Origin: Parvimonas micra
Lineage (GTDB): Bacteria; Bacillota; Clostridia; Tissierellales; Peptoniphilaceae
Assembly: GCF_037482165.1 (NCBI RefSeq)
Contig: NZ_CP148048.1
Location: 248,001-312,000, forward strand
Reading direction: 5' to 3'
DNA: 64,000 nt
The position numbers were made by a program, and so were the translations under genes. Positions 1 through 8,888 of the stretch are shown here, one piece after another. The notes under the pieces were generated by a model that was not told where the DNA came from, ran no database searches, and saw only the letters and a list, made by a program, of their open reading frames with translations. Position 1 is the stretch's first letter, and every line of letters begins with the position of its first letter.

Positions 1-663
1 AGTATGTTCGCTATTATAATCGTTAAACAATTATACGGTGGACTTGGAATGAACTTTATGAACCCTGCACTTGCTGCAAGAGCTGCATTAATGGCATCAT
101 TCCCAACAGCAATGGCAAATTATGCTGCACCTAATACAACAATTTCAAATTTAATAAATTCATCAACTTACTCTTCACTAGATGCTACAACTTTTGCAAC
201 ACCTTTATCAAAGGGAACTCAAGTTAATTTTCTTGAAGCATTTATTGGTGTTAGAGGTGGTTGTATCGGTGAAGTTTCAACTATATGCTTATTGATTGGA
301 GCTGGATATTTATTATACAGAGGAGTTATTCAACTTAGAATTCCACTAGTATTTATATCTACAACAGCAGTTGTTTTAGCTCTTACAGGAACAGCTATAG
401 CTGATTTGCCAGTTCAACTTTTAATGGGTGGACTTATATTAGGGGCATTCTTTATGGCTACTGATTATGTATCAGCTCCCGTTAATAGAAAAGCTCAAAT
501 ATTTTTCGCTATGGGTTGTGGTATAATTACCGCACTTATAAGAAACTTTGGTAATTTACCTGAAGGTGTAAGTTATTCTATTCTATTTATGAATATCTTA
601 ACACCACTTTTAGAAAAATATTGTGTCCCTAAAGTTTTTGGAGAAGGGAGAGTTAAAAAGTAA
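1..663 (+). CDS. rnfD: RnfD, ion-translocating ferredoxin:NAD+ oxidoreductase subunit D (5' truncated by window edge)
   Basis: Membrane subunit of the Rnf complex, which passes electrons from reduced ferredoxin to NAD+ and pumps Na+ or H+. The frame is open to base 1, so the N-terminal part, roughly 100 residues by family length, lies outside the window. Several hydrophobic helices are visible. The segment DATTFATPL at about codons 60-68 fits the family's covalent FMN site, with the flavin on the last Thr. The stop overlaps the rnfG start by one base, and rnfG, E, A and B follow in the usual order. Identification is firm from the order and the flavinylation motif. Confidence 0.95.
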   Translation, partial: SMFAIIIVKQLYGGLGMNFMNPALAARAALMASFPTAMANYAAPNTTISNLINSSTYSSLDATTFATPLSKGTQVNFLEAFIGVRGGCIGEVSTICLLIGAGYLLYRGVIQLRIPLVFISTTAVVLALTGTAIADLPVQLLMGGLILGAFFMATDYVSAPVNRKAQIFFAMGCGIITALIRNFGNLPEGVSYSILFMNILTPLLEKYCVPKVFGEGRVKK

Positions 664-1241
664 TGAAAGAAACTATTAAATTGACAGTCAGATTGTTTAT
701 AATTACTGCAATTGCAGGTTTCGTCCTTGCATTTGCAAATAGTTTTACTTCTCCGGTTATTAAAGCAAGAGAAAAGGCTCAATATGAGGCAGCTTTGAAG
801 GAAGTTTTTTCTGATGCAGATAAGTTTGAAACTTTAGAAGAAGAAAAACTTAATACAATAAAAACAAAGATAAAAAATATAGAAAAAATAGAAGTTGCGA
901 AGAAGTCAGATAAAACTGTGGGATATGTTTTTAAAACATTAGGAAAAAATGGTTATGGTGGAGATATTTCAATGCTTATGGCTGTAAATACCGAAAGTCA
1001 AACTATAGTTGGGTTTAAAGTTTTAAAACATAGTGAAACACCTGGACTTGGAAGTAGAGTAACGACTGATGAATATGCAAAAAGTGTTGTCGGAAACAAA
1101 GTTACTGAACATCTAGTAAAAAATTTACATCCAGATGCAGATAATGATATTCAAGCAATAACAGGAACAACAATAAGTGTTAATGCAGTTTTAAATGGAT
1201 TAAATGCCGCAATAGATGCATTACAAGAACTTGCAAAGTAG
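663..1241 (+). CDS. rnfG: RnfG, FMN-binding electron transfer subunit
   Basis: Peripheral Rnf subunit of 192 aa with one N-terminal membrane helix (about residues 8-27) and an FMN-binding domain exposed outside the membrane. The C-terminal motif TGTT at about residues 167-170 matches the family's S/T-G-A-T flavinylation site, so Thr170 probably carries a phosphodiester-linked FMN. The ATG overlaps the rnfD stop, which indicates translational coupling. The length is normal for clostridial RnfG. Confidence 0.95.
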   Translation: MKETIKLTVRLFIITAIAGFVLAFANSFTSPVIKAREKAQYEAALKEVFSDADKFETLEEEKLNTIKTKIKNIEKIEVAKKSDKTVGYVFKTLGKNGYGGDISMLMAVNTESQTIVGFKVLKHSETPGLGSRVTTDEYAKSVVGNKVTEHLVKNLHPDADNDIQAITGTTISVNAVLNGLNAAIDALQELAK

Positions 1242-1251
1242 GAGGGACAAT

Positions 1252-1866
1252 ATGAAATTAAAAAAGATTTTCTTTGATGGTATATTTTCAAACAACCCTG
1301 TACTTGTTCAACTTGTTGGTATGTGTTCTGTTTTAGCCGTAACAACAAGTGTTGTAAATGCGATAGGTATGGGTTCATCAGTAATATTTGTAGTAACTTG
1401 TTCAAATATTGTAATTTCGAGCCTTAGAAAATTTATTCCAGATAAAGTTAGAATACCTGCTTATGTAGTAATTATTGCTACATTCGTAACATTAGTACAA
1501 ATGTTCTTATCAGCTTACATACCTGCACTTTATGATAGTTTGGGACTTTTTATACCACTTATAGTAGTAAACTGTTTAATCTTAGCAAGAGCAGAATCCT
1601 TTGCATCAAAGAATTCAGTTTTTTCATCAATGATAGACGGAGTAGGACAAGGAATTGGATTTACTTGTGCATTGATTGTACTAGCAAGTGTTCGTGAAGT
1701 TTTGGGTAATGGAACTTGGTTAGGATTTCCAATTCTTGGAAAAAATTATGTAAGTATTGGTGTTATCACACAGGCTCCAGGAGCTTTCATTATTCTTGGA
1801 CTTTTGGTAGCAGGATTCAATATGTTAAGTAAAAAAGTTAATGCTAAAAAAGAAGGAGGTAACTAA
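1252..1866 (+). CDS. rnfE: RnfE, integral membrane subunit
   Basis: A 204-aa polytopic membrane protein paralogous to RnfA. RnfA and RnfE together form the ion-conducting core, and in known structures a [2Fe-2S] cluster sits between them. The ATG at 1252 is chosen over an upstream in-frame ATG because a GGAGGG ribosome-binding site ends 5 nt before it and because the protein then begins MKLKKIFFDGIFSNNP, as is typical of the family. A Cys in the first membrane helix (LVGMCSVLAV) and one in TCSNIV fit the cluster-binding pattern. The stop overlaps rnfA. Confidence 0.95.
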   Translation: MKLKKIFFDGIFSNNPVLVQLVGMCSVLAVTTSVVNAIGMGSSVIFVVTCSNIVISSLRKFIPDKVRIPAYVVIIATFVTLVQMFLSAYIPALYDSLGLFIPLIVVNCLILARAESFASKNSVFSSMIDGVGQGIGFTCALIVLASVREVLGNGTWLGFPILGKNYVSIGVITQAPGAFIILGLLVAGFNMLSKKVNAKKEGGN

Positions 1867-2441
1867 TGGCTACAATATTAAAAATTTTAGTTGCATCAAT
1901 TTTAGTAAATAACTATGTTTTAGGACAATTCTTGGGAATTTGTCCGTTGATTGGTGTATCAAATAAAGTTGAAACTGCATTTGGTATGGGGATGGCAGTT
2001 ACATTCGTAATTACTATTTCAAGTGCTGTAACTTGGGTAATTCAAAAGACATTATTGGATACTTTAGGTCTTGAATATTTACAAACAATCGTGTTTATAC
2101 TTGTAATAGCAACTTTAGTACAATTTGTTGAAATGGTGCTTAAAAAAATGAGTCCAAATCTTTATAATGCTTTGGGAGTTTTCCTACCACTTATAACAAC
2201 AAACTGTGTAGTTTTAGGTGTTGCAATTACAAATATACAAAAAGAATATAATTTGTTAGAAACAATATTTAATGGTTTAGGAGCATCTTTAGGCTTTTTA
2301 TTAGCCATTGTTTGCTTGGCTTCTATAAGAGAAAAATTGGAAGTAACAGAAGTTCCTAAAAATCTTGAAGGAGTTCCTCTTACATTAATTACCATTGGAC
2401 TTATGTCTTTAGCATTTTATGGATTTGCGGGATTAGTATAG
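1866..2441 (+). CDS. rnfA: RnfA, integral membrane subunit
   Basis: A 191-aa polytopic membrane protein with about six helices, partner of RnfE. The early motif NNYVLGQFLGICPLIGVS is the RnfA signature and contains the conserved Cys; a second conserved Cys lies in TTNCVVLGVA. The ATG overlaps the rnfE stop and is preceded by GGAGG inside rnfE. The length is normal. Confidence 0.96.
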   Translation: MATILKILVASILVNNYVLGQFLGICPLIGVSNKVETAFGMGMAVTFVITISSAVTWVIQKTLLDTLGLEYLQTIVFILVIATLVQFVEMVLKKMSPNLYNALGVFLPLITTNCVVLGVAITNIQKEYNLLETIFNGLGASLGFLLAIVCLASIREKLEVTEVPKNLEGVPLTLITIGLMSLAFYGFAGLV

Positions 2442-2451
2442 AGGTGAGATT

Positions 2452-3285
2452 ATGAATGATATAATGATACCAGTTTTGTTACTTAGTATTTTAGGTATTG
2501 TATTTGCATTGATACTTGGATTTGCATCAAAAGTATTTTTTGTAAAAGTAGATGAAAAAGTTATACAAGTCAGAAATGAATTACCTGGAGCAAACTGTGG
2601 TGCTTGTGGATTTCCAGGTTGTGATGGTCTTGCAAAAGCCATTGCGGAAGGAACTGCAGGAATAAATGCTTGTCCTGTTGGTGGGGCTGACTTAGTTGCA
2701 AGACTTGCAAAACTTTTAGGAGCTGAAGCTGGCGAAGTTCAAAGAATGGTAGCTTGTGTAATGTGTCAAGGTGATAAAGACTTTGCAAAAGAAAAATACA
2801 TATATACTGGCATTAGAGATTGTAGAGTAAACAACTCAATGCAAGGTGGAAGTAAGACTTGTGCTTATGGATGTTTAGGTTGTGGTACTTGTCAAGATGT
2901 TTGTGGATTCAATGCAATAGATATGATAAATGGGATTGCAGTTGTAAATAAAGAAAATTGTACAGCTTGTAACAAATGTATAGAAATTTGTCCAAAGAAC
3001 TTAATTGATTTAGTTCCTTACGAACAAACAGTTATGGTAAAATGTAAGAGTTTTGCAGCTGGGAATGTTGTTAAAAATGCTTGTAAAGTTGGATGTATTG
3101 GTTGTAAAATGTGTGCAAGAGTATATCCTGAAGCATTTGTTATCGAAAACAATTTGGCTGTTCTAAATTACAAACATGGTTTAGATGAAGATTTACTTTT
3201 ACAAGCTGCGGATAAATGTCCTACAAATGCAATTCATCCAGGACTAATAAAGAAAATGGCTGAAAAAGTAAATGAAGTAGCATAA
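2452..3285 (+). CDS. rnfB: RnfB, multi-cluster ferredoxin subunit
   Basis: A 277-aa entry subunit for electrons from ferredoxin. It has an N-terminal membrane anchor (residues 5-27), then the four-Cys motif of the Fe-S domain (GANCGACGFPGC ... CPVGG), then ferredoxin-type CxxC repeats (GCLGCGTCQDVC and CTACNKCIEIC). A third repeat, CKVGCIGCKMC, is followed by VYP where VCP is usual. The fourth repeat keeps only KCP, so one cluster of the C-terminal pair is probably missing. It is the last gene of the operon and is followed by a strong terminator. Confidence 0.95.
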   Translation: MNDIMIPVLLLSILGIVFALILGFASKVFFVKVDEKVIQVRNELPGANCGACGFPGCDGLAKAIAEGTAGINACPVGGADLVARLAKLLGAEAGEVQRMVACVMCQGDKDFAKEKYIYTGIRDCRVNNSMQGGSKTCAYGCLGCGTCQDVCGFNAIDMINGIAVVNKENCTACNKCIEICPKNLIDLVPYEQTVMVKCKSFAAGNVVKNACKVGCIGCKMCARVYPEAFVIENNLAVLNYKHGLDEDLLLQAADKCPTNAIHPGLIKKMAEKVNEVA

Positions 3286-3290
3286 ACTTA

Positions 3291-3317
3291 AGAGCGAAGA
3301 AAATTCGCTCTTTTTTT
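3291..3317 (+). terminator. Rho-independent terminator of the rnf operon
   Basis: Perfect 8-bp stem AGAGCGAA/TTCGCTCT with a 5-nt loop, followed by a run of T. It begins 6 nt after the rnfB stop. Confidence 0.93.
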
Positions 3318-3350
3318 ATGCATCCTTTTAATATTTTTTTATAAAAAAAC

Positions 3351-3379
3351 TTGACTTGAAAACATTTCCATATTATAAT
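3351..3379 (+). promoter_or_regulatory. Sigma-A promoter for the EF-G-like gene
   Basis: TTGACT at 3351-3356 and TATAAT at 3374-3379 with a 17-nt spacer, about 50 nt upstream of the start codon. Confidence 0.8.
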
Positions 3380-3431
3380 ATCTTTAAGGTATTAATTTAT
3401 CTATTTTACAATATGTTAGGGGGAATTAGAT

Positions 3432-5492
3432 ATGAAATCATATTCTACAGAAAAGATTAGAAATCTTGCGTTAGTCGGACATAGTGCCAGTGGTAAGACT
3501 TCAGTTTGTGAAGCTTTACTTTATAAAACAGGCAATTTGAAAAGACTTGGTAAGATTGAGGACGGAAATACCGTAACTGACTTTGATAAAGAAGAAATTT
3601 CAAGAGGAGTTTCTATTTCAACTGCTATTGCACCAGTTGAATGGAGAGACTTTAAGATAAATTTAATTGACACTCCGGGGTATTTTGATTTTAGTGGAGA
3701 AGTTTATAGTTCTCTAAGAGCATCTGAAGCTGCTTTGGTTGTTTTAGATGCACAAAATGGTATAGAAGTAGGAGCTGAAAAGGTCTTAAAATATACTGAA
3801 AGTATTGAATTACCAAGAATCATTTTTGTAAATAAAATGGATAAAGAAAATGTAAACTTTGCGAAAGTAGTTAGTGATTTACACATAGCTTTTGGTAAAA
3901 AAGTTATTCCATTTACACTTGCTTTAGGTGAAGGAGAAAATTTTAAAGGTATTATTGACGTTTTAAATAAAAAAGCTTATGAATATGATGGATTTGAAAG
4001 AAAAGAAGTTGAAATCCCTGAAATAAGAATTGAAGAAGTAAATCATGTTTATGATACAATAGTGGAAGTTGTAGCAGAAACAGATGATGAACTTATGGAA
4101 AAATTTTTCGATGGAGAAGAATTTAGTCACGAAGAATTTATGAAGGGTGTTACAAGTGCATTATTAAATGGATCTGCTGTTCCTTTGATTTGTGGTTCTG
4201 CTACAACAGGAGCTGGAATTGATATGTTACTTGATGTTATCACTGATTATATGCCTGCTCCAAATGATGAAAGAGCAAAAAGAGGCTTTAGAAATGAAGA
4301 TGATAATGTTAGAAAGATTGATGTTAATGAACCTTTCTCAGCAGTTGTTTTTAAGACTATTGTTGACCCATTTGTTGGAAGAATTTCAATTTTCAAAGTG
4401 ATGAGTGGTAAGATTACTAAAGATACTGAAATTTTTAATTCAACTAAAGATGAATTAGATAAGGCTGCTGGACTTTTCTTCTTAAGAGGAAAAACTCAAA
4501 TAGAAACATCAGAAATTATTGCAGGGGATATTGGAGCTGTTTCAAAACTTAATTTAACAGAAACAGGAGATACTATTTGCGATAAAGTAAATAAAACCCT
4601 TTATAAGAAGATTAAGTATCTTAAACCAAACCTTTATTTTGCAATTGAACCTAAATCAAAAAATGATGAAGATAAGATTTCCCAAGCTCTTCATAAATTA
4701 CATGAAGAAGATCCAAGTTTTGTTTCTGAAAGAAATGCAGAAACAAAACAACATTTAATCGGTGGACAAGGAAATGTTCAACTTCAAATTGTTTTAGATA
4801 AACTAAAAAATGTTTATGGTGTAGAAACAAATATTGTTCCTTTAAGAATTGCATATAGAGAAACTATTAAAGGAAAGTCTGATGTTCAAGGAAAACATAA
4901 AAAGCAATCTGGTGGTGCAGGACAATACGGAGATGTATTTATGAGATTTGAACCAACTACAGAAGAGTTTGAATTTGCTGAAGAGGTTTTTGGTGGAGCT
5001 GTTCCTAGAAATTACTTCCCAGCTGTTGAAAAGGGTATTAGAGATAGTCTAGAAAAGGGGATTTTAGCAGGATATCCTGTTGTAAATGTTAAGGCAACTC
5101 TTTATGATGGTTCATATCATCCAGTTGACTCTAACGAAATGGCATTTAAAATTGCCGCATCTCTAGCATTTAAAAAAGGTATGGAACAAGCTAATCCTGT
5201 TTTACTTGAACCTATAATGAAAGTTGAAGTTAGAATTCCAGAAAGCTATATGGGTGATGTAATGGGTGACTTGAATAAGAGAAGAGGTAAAGTTTTAGGT
5301 ATGGAAATGCTTGAAGATGGAACTCAACTTGTTATTGGAGAAGCACCACATTCAGAGCTTTTTGAATATGCTATAGATTTAAGATCAATGACTCAAGCAA
5401 GAGGAGACTTTACTATGGAATTTGATAGATATGAAGAAGTCCCTGCAAATATTGCTGAAAAGATTATTGAAGAATCAAAAGCAGAAAAATAG
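3432..5492 (+). CDS. Elongation factor G-like GTPase (EF-G2 type)
   Basis: A 686-aa translational GTPase of the EF-G superfamily. The G1 loop GHSASGKT is at residues 16-23, the G3 motif DTPG near residue 80 and the G4 motif NKMD near residue 134. Domains II-V follow at normal length. The P-loop form GHSASGKT, rather than AHIDAGKT, and the solitary location away from rpsL/rpsG indicate the EF-G-like paralogue found in many Firmicutes, not the housekeeping fusA. The role of this group is not well defined. It has its own promoter and terminator. Confidence 0.88.
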   Translation: MKSYSTEKIRNLALVGHSASGKTSVCEALLYKTGNLKRLGKIEDGNTVTDFDKEEISRGVSISTAIAPVEWRDFKINLIDTPGYFDFSGEVYSSLRASEAALVVLDAQNGIEVGAEKVLKYTESIELPRIIFVNKMDKENVNFAKVVSDLHIAFGKKVIPFTLALGEGENFKGIIDVLNKKAYEYDGFERKEVEIPEIRIEEVNHVYDTIVEVVAETDDELMEKFFDGEEFSHEEFMKGVTSALLNGSAVPLICGSATTGAGIDMLLDVITDYMPAPNDERAKRGFRNEDDNVRKIDVNEPFSAVVFKTIVDPFVGRISIFKVMSGKITKDTEIFNSTKDELDKAAGLFFLRGKTQIETSEIIAGDIGAVSKLNLTETGDTICDKVNKTLYKKIKYLKPNLYFAIEPKSKNDEDKISQALHKLHEEDPSFVSERNAETKQHLIGGQGNVQLQIVLDKLKNVYGVETNIVPLRIAYRETIKGKSDVQGKHKKQSGGAGQYGDVFMRFEPTTEEFEFAEEVFGGAVPRNYFPAVEKGIRDSLEKGILAGYPVVNVKATLYDGSYHPVDSNEMAFKIAASLAFKKGMEQANPVLLEPIMKVEVRIPESYMGDVMGDLNKRRGKVLGMEMLEDGTQLVIGEAPHSELFEYAIDLRSMTQARGDFTMEFDRYEEVPANIAEKIIEESKAEK

Positions 5493-5509
5493 ATAAGTAT
5501 ATAATTATA

Positions 5510-5558
5510 AAATCCACCCTTCTACGATATAACACATTAGGTAAGGGTGGATTTTTTT
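5510..5558 (+). terminator. Rho-independent terminator
   Basis: A 12-bp stem, AAATCCACCCTT pairing with AAGGGTGGATTT, around a 21-nt loop and ending in a T-run. It lies 17 nt after the EF-G-like gene. Confidence 0.88.
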
Positions 5559-5586
5559 ACATATGAAGAACTAAAGGAGATAGTAT

Positions 5587-6171
5587 ATGCGTAATGAAAG
5601 ATTACCTGCAGAGGAAAGAAAATGGCAGATAAGATATGCTGCTAAAAATGTATTTCTTAGTAAGGGATTTCATAACACAACTATGGAAGACGTTATTGCC
5701 GAGAGCAAAATGAGTAAGGGTGGAGTTTATAGATATTATAAAAGTACTTCTGATATGCTCTATGACCTAATGGAAGATGGTTGTGAATATAGATACAATA
5801 TAGTAGATAATTTTTTGACTATAAATAAAAATTTGGATAAATATGATGCTGTTGCAGAAATGATTACAGAAAAAATTCTAGATGATAATGAACTTTCTAA
5901 GGTTTATGTTATGTTTCTTCAAGAAAAGCAATATGATGAAAATTTAGAAAAATTATTTTTGAAATTGAAAGAAGAGACTTTCATTGAGTTAAAAAAACTC
6001 TATGAAAAATTTGGTTTTTCTTTTAATTATTATGAATATGATTTTTTAACAGACTTTATGAACAGTCTAATCTTAGGAAGAGAAATATTAACTGCAAAAA
6101 ATTCATTTTCTAAGAACAGAGTGGTTCTTAAAAAATTTATTTATGATTATCTAAAAAATTTAGAAGAGTAG
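5587..6171 (+). CDS. TetR/AcrR family transcriptional regulator
   Basis: A 194-aa protein with an N-terminal helix-turn-helix of TetR type. The stretch ERKWQIRYAAKNVFLSKGF followed by TTMEDVIAESKMSKGGVYRYYKS covers the three DNA-binding helices (about residues 10-55). The C-terminal helical ligand domain is not recognisable at the family level, so the effector is unknown. GGAG precedes the ATG. No divergent target gene is adjacent, so it may act on itself or elsewhere. The stop codon lies inside the terminator stem. Confidence 0.92.
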   Translation: MRNERLPAEERKWQIRYAAKNVFLSKGFHNTTMEDVIAESKMSKGGVYRYYKSTSDMLYDLMEDGCEYRYNIVDNFLTINKNLDKYDAVAEMITEKILDDNELSKVYVMFLQEKQYDENLEKLFLKLKEETFIELKKLYEKFGFSFNYYEYDFLTDFMNSLILGREILTAKNSFSKNRVVLKKFIYDYLKNLEE

Positions 6172-6189
6172 TATAACTGCTCTTTTTTT
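6165..6189 (+). terminator. Terminator overlapping the TetR stop codon
   Basis: 8-bp stem AGAGTAGT/ACTGCTCT with a 3-nt loop and seven T. The TAG stop is part of the 5' arm. A post-terminator repeat element follows directly. Confidence 0.88.
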
Positions 6190-6259
6190 ATTGTGAAACA
6201 ACAAGGCTGCCGGGAGCTCACCCGATTCGAAGCATCGTGGAAGGGTGGGATTCTTATTG
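6190..6259 (+). repeat. Post-terminator repeat element, copy A
   Basis: About 70 nt beginning ATTGTGAAACAACAAGG and ending TTCTTATT, visibly richer in G+C than its flanks. It shares these ends and an internal GAAGCATC core with four other places in the window, each directly after a terminator T-run. Possible pairings are CACCC with GGGTG enclosing GAT/ATC around a GAAG-containing loop. No known family was recognised. Confidence 0.85.
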
Positions 6260-6625
6260 ATAAATTAAAGTTATCTATTACAATTTTGAAATGATATTTT
6301 TTAAAAATATTTTAAATGAAATTTTCAGAATTTTAATAAAATAAATTTTTAACAAAGTTTTTTTATAAAAAATATTGGATTAATTGCCATAATTGAATTA
6401 ATAAAATATATCATTAATTATAAATAGGTACCATTTTTATTGTTGTTTTGGTTTTTATACTTTTTTTATCGATAATATATAAACAATTATATATATTAAT
6501 TAAATGTTATATACTGAAATAGAAAAGTGTAAGAAATACTTTAAATCCTTTTATTAGATTATAACACAATATTTTTTAATTATATATTCTATGATAAAAT
6601 TATAGAAAAATACAGGAGGATTTAT
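6260..6625 (+). other. AT-rich intergenic region
   Basis: 366 bases without a convincing ORF or RNA gene. It presumably carries the promoter of the following surface protein. A GGAGG ribosome-binding site lies at its 3' end. Several weak TATAAT-like sequences are present, and I cannot choose between them. Confidence 0.5.
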
Positions 6626-8677
6626 ATGAATCAAAAAATGTTTAAAAAATTCCTTGTTGCTATGTTGGCATTTAATATTTTTACTACTACAGCATTTTCA
6701 ATGCAAGTAAATGGAAGTAAGACTACATATGCACAAGAAAAACAAGATTTTGCTTTTGTTATTACAGATCAAAAAGGTCCTATTATGACTAAGGATTTTA
6801 CGTTTGAAGTTATAAATGAAAAAGGTGAAATTTCAAAGGTAAAAAGTATGATGTCAATGTTGAATTTAAAACTTTCTAATGGTAAATATACTGTTAGGTT
6901 AAAAGATGATGAATATACTATGAAAGATGTAAGTTTCACAGTAACGGATGATGGAATTGCTAATTATGATAGTATTGTTAATTTTATGCTTAGAAAGAAA
7001 AAATCTGAAGGAAAAGCAAAAGAAATTCCAGTTACTTTAATGCTAACTACTCAAAAAGGAGAAGCTAAGGATGTTGTAATGAGGAATTACGAATTTGAAG
7101 TTTTTGATAAGGAAACAGGAAAATTTGTTACATCAGCGACTTCTGATAAATCAATGTTAAATTTAAAGCTTCTTGATGGAATTTATACATTAAAACTTAA
7201 GAAGAATAAAGATTACACAATGAAAGATATAAGATTGGATGTATATGAAGATGATGGGTCTTATACTATTGATGAAAAAGAATCTATGGAGTTGAATTTA
7301 GTTAAAATCCAATCTGAAGATGAAAAGCCAGCTATTCCGGAAATTAAAGGTTCTAAAGAGGTTTTAGTCAGAGTATTATTTGATGGCAAACCTAAAGTTG
7401 ATTTTAAAGTTGGTTTAATGGAATTTAATCCAATTCCTAATATAATTCAACAAGGTTCAACAAATGAAAAAGGTGAAGTTAAATTTAGCGGTTTTAAGAG
7501 TAATGTTAAATATCAACTAAGACTTAGAAGTACAGATAAAACTATGACTTTTGAAACTGAAGTTTTTGAATTTACTACTAATGAAAAAGGTTTGATAACA
7601 AAGATTAATGATAAAGAAGTTAGTAGTAAAGAAGATGCTGTAGTAGAGTTTAGAGGTTCTAATAAAGATTCTGAAAAATTTAAAACTTTTCCGGTCGAAT
7701 TTTATGCTAAATATAAAGATGGAACTCCTGCAAAAGGAGTAGAGTTTTCTATTAATAGACTTTCTCCAAGATTATCTTCATATAGAAAAGTAAAATCTGA
7801 TGAAAACGGAAAAGTTGTTTTCATGCTTGAAGGAGAAGCTCCAAAAGATGCTTCCTTTGGAAGATTATATAATATTACAATTTCAAAAATGGAAATGTTT
7901 AAACATAAATCAGTTCCTTTTGGTATGGATTTTACTGTTGACGACAAAGGAAATATAAAAGTTATAAGTGTTGAAAGAGAAATAGACGACAAAGAAACAG
8001 ATACTTCAAATCCTGATAAATATAATAAGACATTTACTCTTGAAAAAGTAGATAAAACACAAATTTATAAAGATTTTAAATTTGTATATGATAAAGCTGT
8101 TGAATATTTGAAGAATACTAAATTTGAAAATAGCAAAGAGGCAGATAAAGCAAAAAAAGATTTGGAAAATATAATAGATGCATCAAAGATAGAGTTAGAA
8201 GAAACTATTCCTGAATATGCACTTAAAAAGATTGAAGAATTGAATACTGCCATAGATAATTTAAAAAAGTATGAATATAAATCTGAAAAAGTAAAAGACA
8301 GTTGGAAATTGATAAACAATGAGTGGTTTAGATATGATAAAGATGGAAATATAATGAAAAATAGTTGGTTTGAAGAAAATGGAAACTGGTATTATCTTGA
8401 ATCAAATGGTTCAATGTCAAATAGCAAATGGGTATTGGCAAGTGGAAACTGGTACTATGCAAATGCAGGTGGAAGAATTTCACAGAACGAGTGGGTTTTA
8501 GTCGATGGAGAGTGGTATTATGCAAATGCAAGTGGACGCATTGTCTCTAATGAATGGTTTATTGTCGATAAAAAATGGTATTATGCAGAAGATGATGGAC
8601 ATATAGCTCAAGGAAAAATACTAAAAATTAAAAATATAAATTATACATTTGACTCTAATGGAGCATTAGTTAAATAA
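6626..8677 (+). CDS. Secreted surface protein with C-terminal cell-wall-binding repeats
   Basis: A 683-aa exported protein. The N-terminal signal peptide runs to about residue 35 (charged MNQKMFKK, hydrophobic core, TYAQ). The body carries several beta-rich modules with repeated phrases such as NLKLSNGKYTVRLK and NLKLLDGIYTLKLK, reminiscent of SpaA/Cna-B-like folds. A helical stretch follows at about residues 475-555. The last 125 residues are six repeats of about 20-21 aa with WYY/W..Y aromatic clusters and a Gly, like choline-/glucan-binding (CW_binding) repeats. There is no LPXTG motif, so attachment is probably non-covalent through the repeats. The ligand is unknown. A larger relative lies at 41020-44136. 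Confidence 0.85.
   Translation: MNQKMFKKFLVAMLAFNIFTTTAFSMQVNGSKTTYAQEKQDFAFVITDQKGPIMTKDFTFEVINEKGEISKVKSMMSMLNLKLSNGKYTVRLKDDEYTMKDVSFTVTDDGIANYDSIVNFMLRKKKSEGKAKEIPVTLMLTTQKGEAKDVVMRNYEFEVFDKETGKFVTSATSDKSMLNLKLLDGIYTLKLKKNKDYTMKDIRLDVYEDDGSYTIDEKESMELNLVKIQSEDEKPAIPEIKGSKEVLVRVLFDGKPKVDFKVGLMEFNPIPNIIQQGSTNEKGEVKFSGFKSNVKYQLRLRSTDKTMTFETEVFEFTTNEKGLITKINDKEVSSKEDAVVEFRGSNKDSEKFKTFPVEFYAKYKDGTPAKGVEFSINRLSPRLSSYRKVKSDENGKVVFMLEGEAPKDASFGRLYNITISKMEMFKHKSVPFGMDFTVDDKGNIKVISVEREIDDKETDTSNPDKYNKTFTLEKVDKTQIYKDFKFVYDKAVEYLKNTKFENSKEADKAKKDLENIIDASKIELEETIPEYALKKIEELNTAIDNLKKYEYKSEKVKDSWKLINNEWFRYDKDGNIMKNSWFEENGNWYYLESNGSMSNSKWVLASGNWYYANAGGRISQNEWVLVDGEWYYANASGRIVSNEWFIVDKKWYYAEDDGHIAQGKILKIKNINYTFDSNGALVK
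8300..8674 (+). repeat. Coding repeat region: six cell-wall-binding repeats
   Basis: Six tandem units of 20-22 codons starting at SWKLINNEWF. The pattern is NxW-(8 aa)-WYYANxxGRI. The first, second and last units are the most diverged. The same module with eight units ends the protein at 41020-44136. Confidence 0.85.
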
Positions 8678-8718
8678 TTAATATTGAAAACAGAGAAAAA
8701 CTCACGATTAAGGAGAGT

Positions 8719-8753
8719 AAAAAGTGTCAATAAGAAAATATTGACACTTTTTT
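8719..8753 (+). terminator. Rho-independent terminator
   Basis: AAAGTGTCAATA pairs with TATTGACACTTT around a short A-rich loop, followed by a T-run. It ends the surface protein transcript. Confidence 0.9.
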
Positions 8754-8818
8754 AATGGAGAAAAGAGTATAGAAAAAATTTGTACTTTTATTTCAATGTT
8801 TATTTTGAGATTTTTTCA

Positions 8819-8847
8819 TTGACATAAAAAATTATATGGTTTATAAT
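8819..8847 (+). promoter_or_regulatory. Sigma-A promoter for the pseudouridine synthase gene
   Basis: TTGACA at 8819-8824 and TATAAT at 8842-8847 with a 17-nt spacer, about 40 nt before the ATG. Confidence 0.85.
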
Positions 8848-8888
8848 TTGTTTTAATTGAATTGAAATTTTAAATAAGTGAGATAATT

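Noticed and set aside
6228-6255. GAAGGGTGGGATTC in the repeat element as a T-box antiterminator.
   Set aside because: The T-box sequence (TGGNACCGCG) is not complete, there is no specifier stem before it and no aminoacyl-tRNA synthetase or amino acid gene after it.
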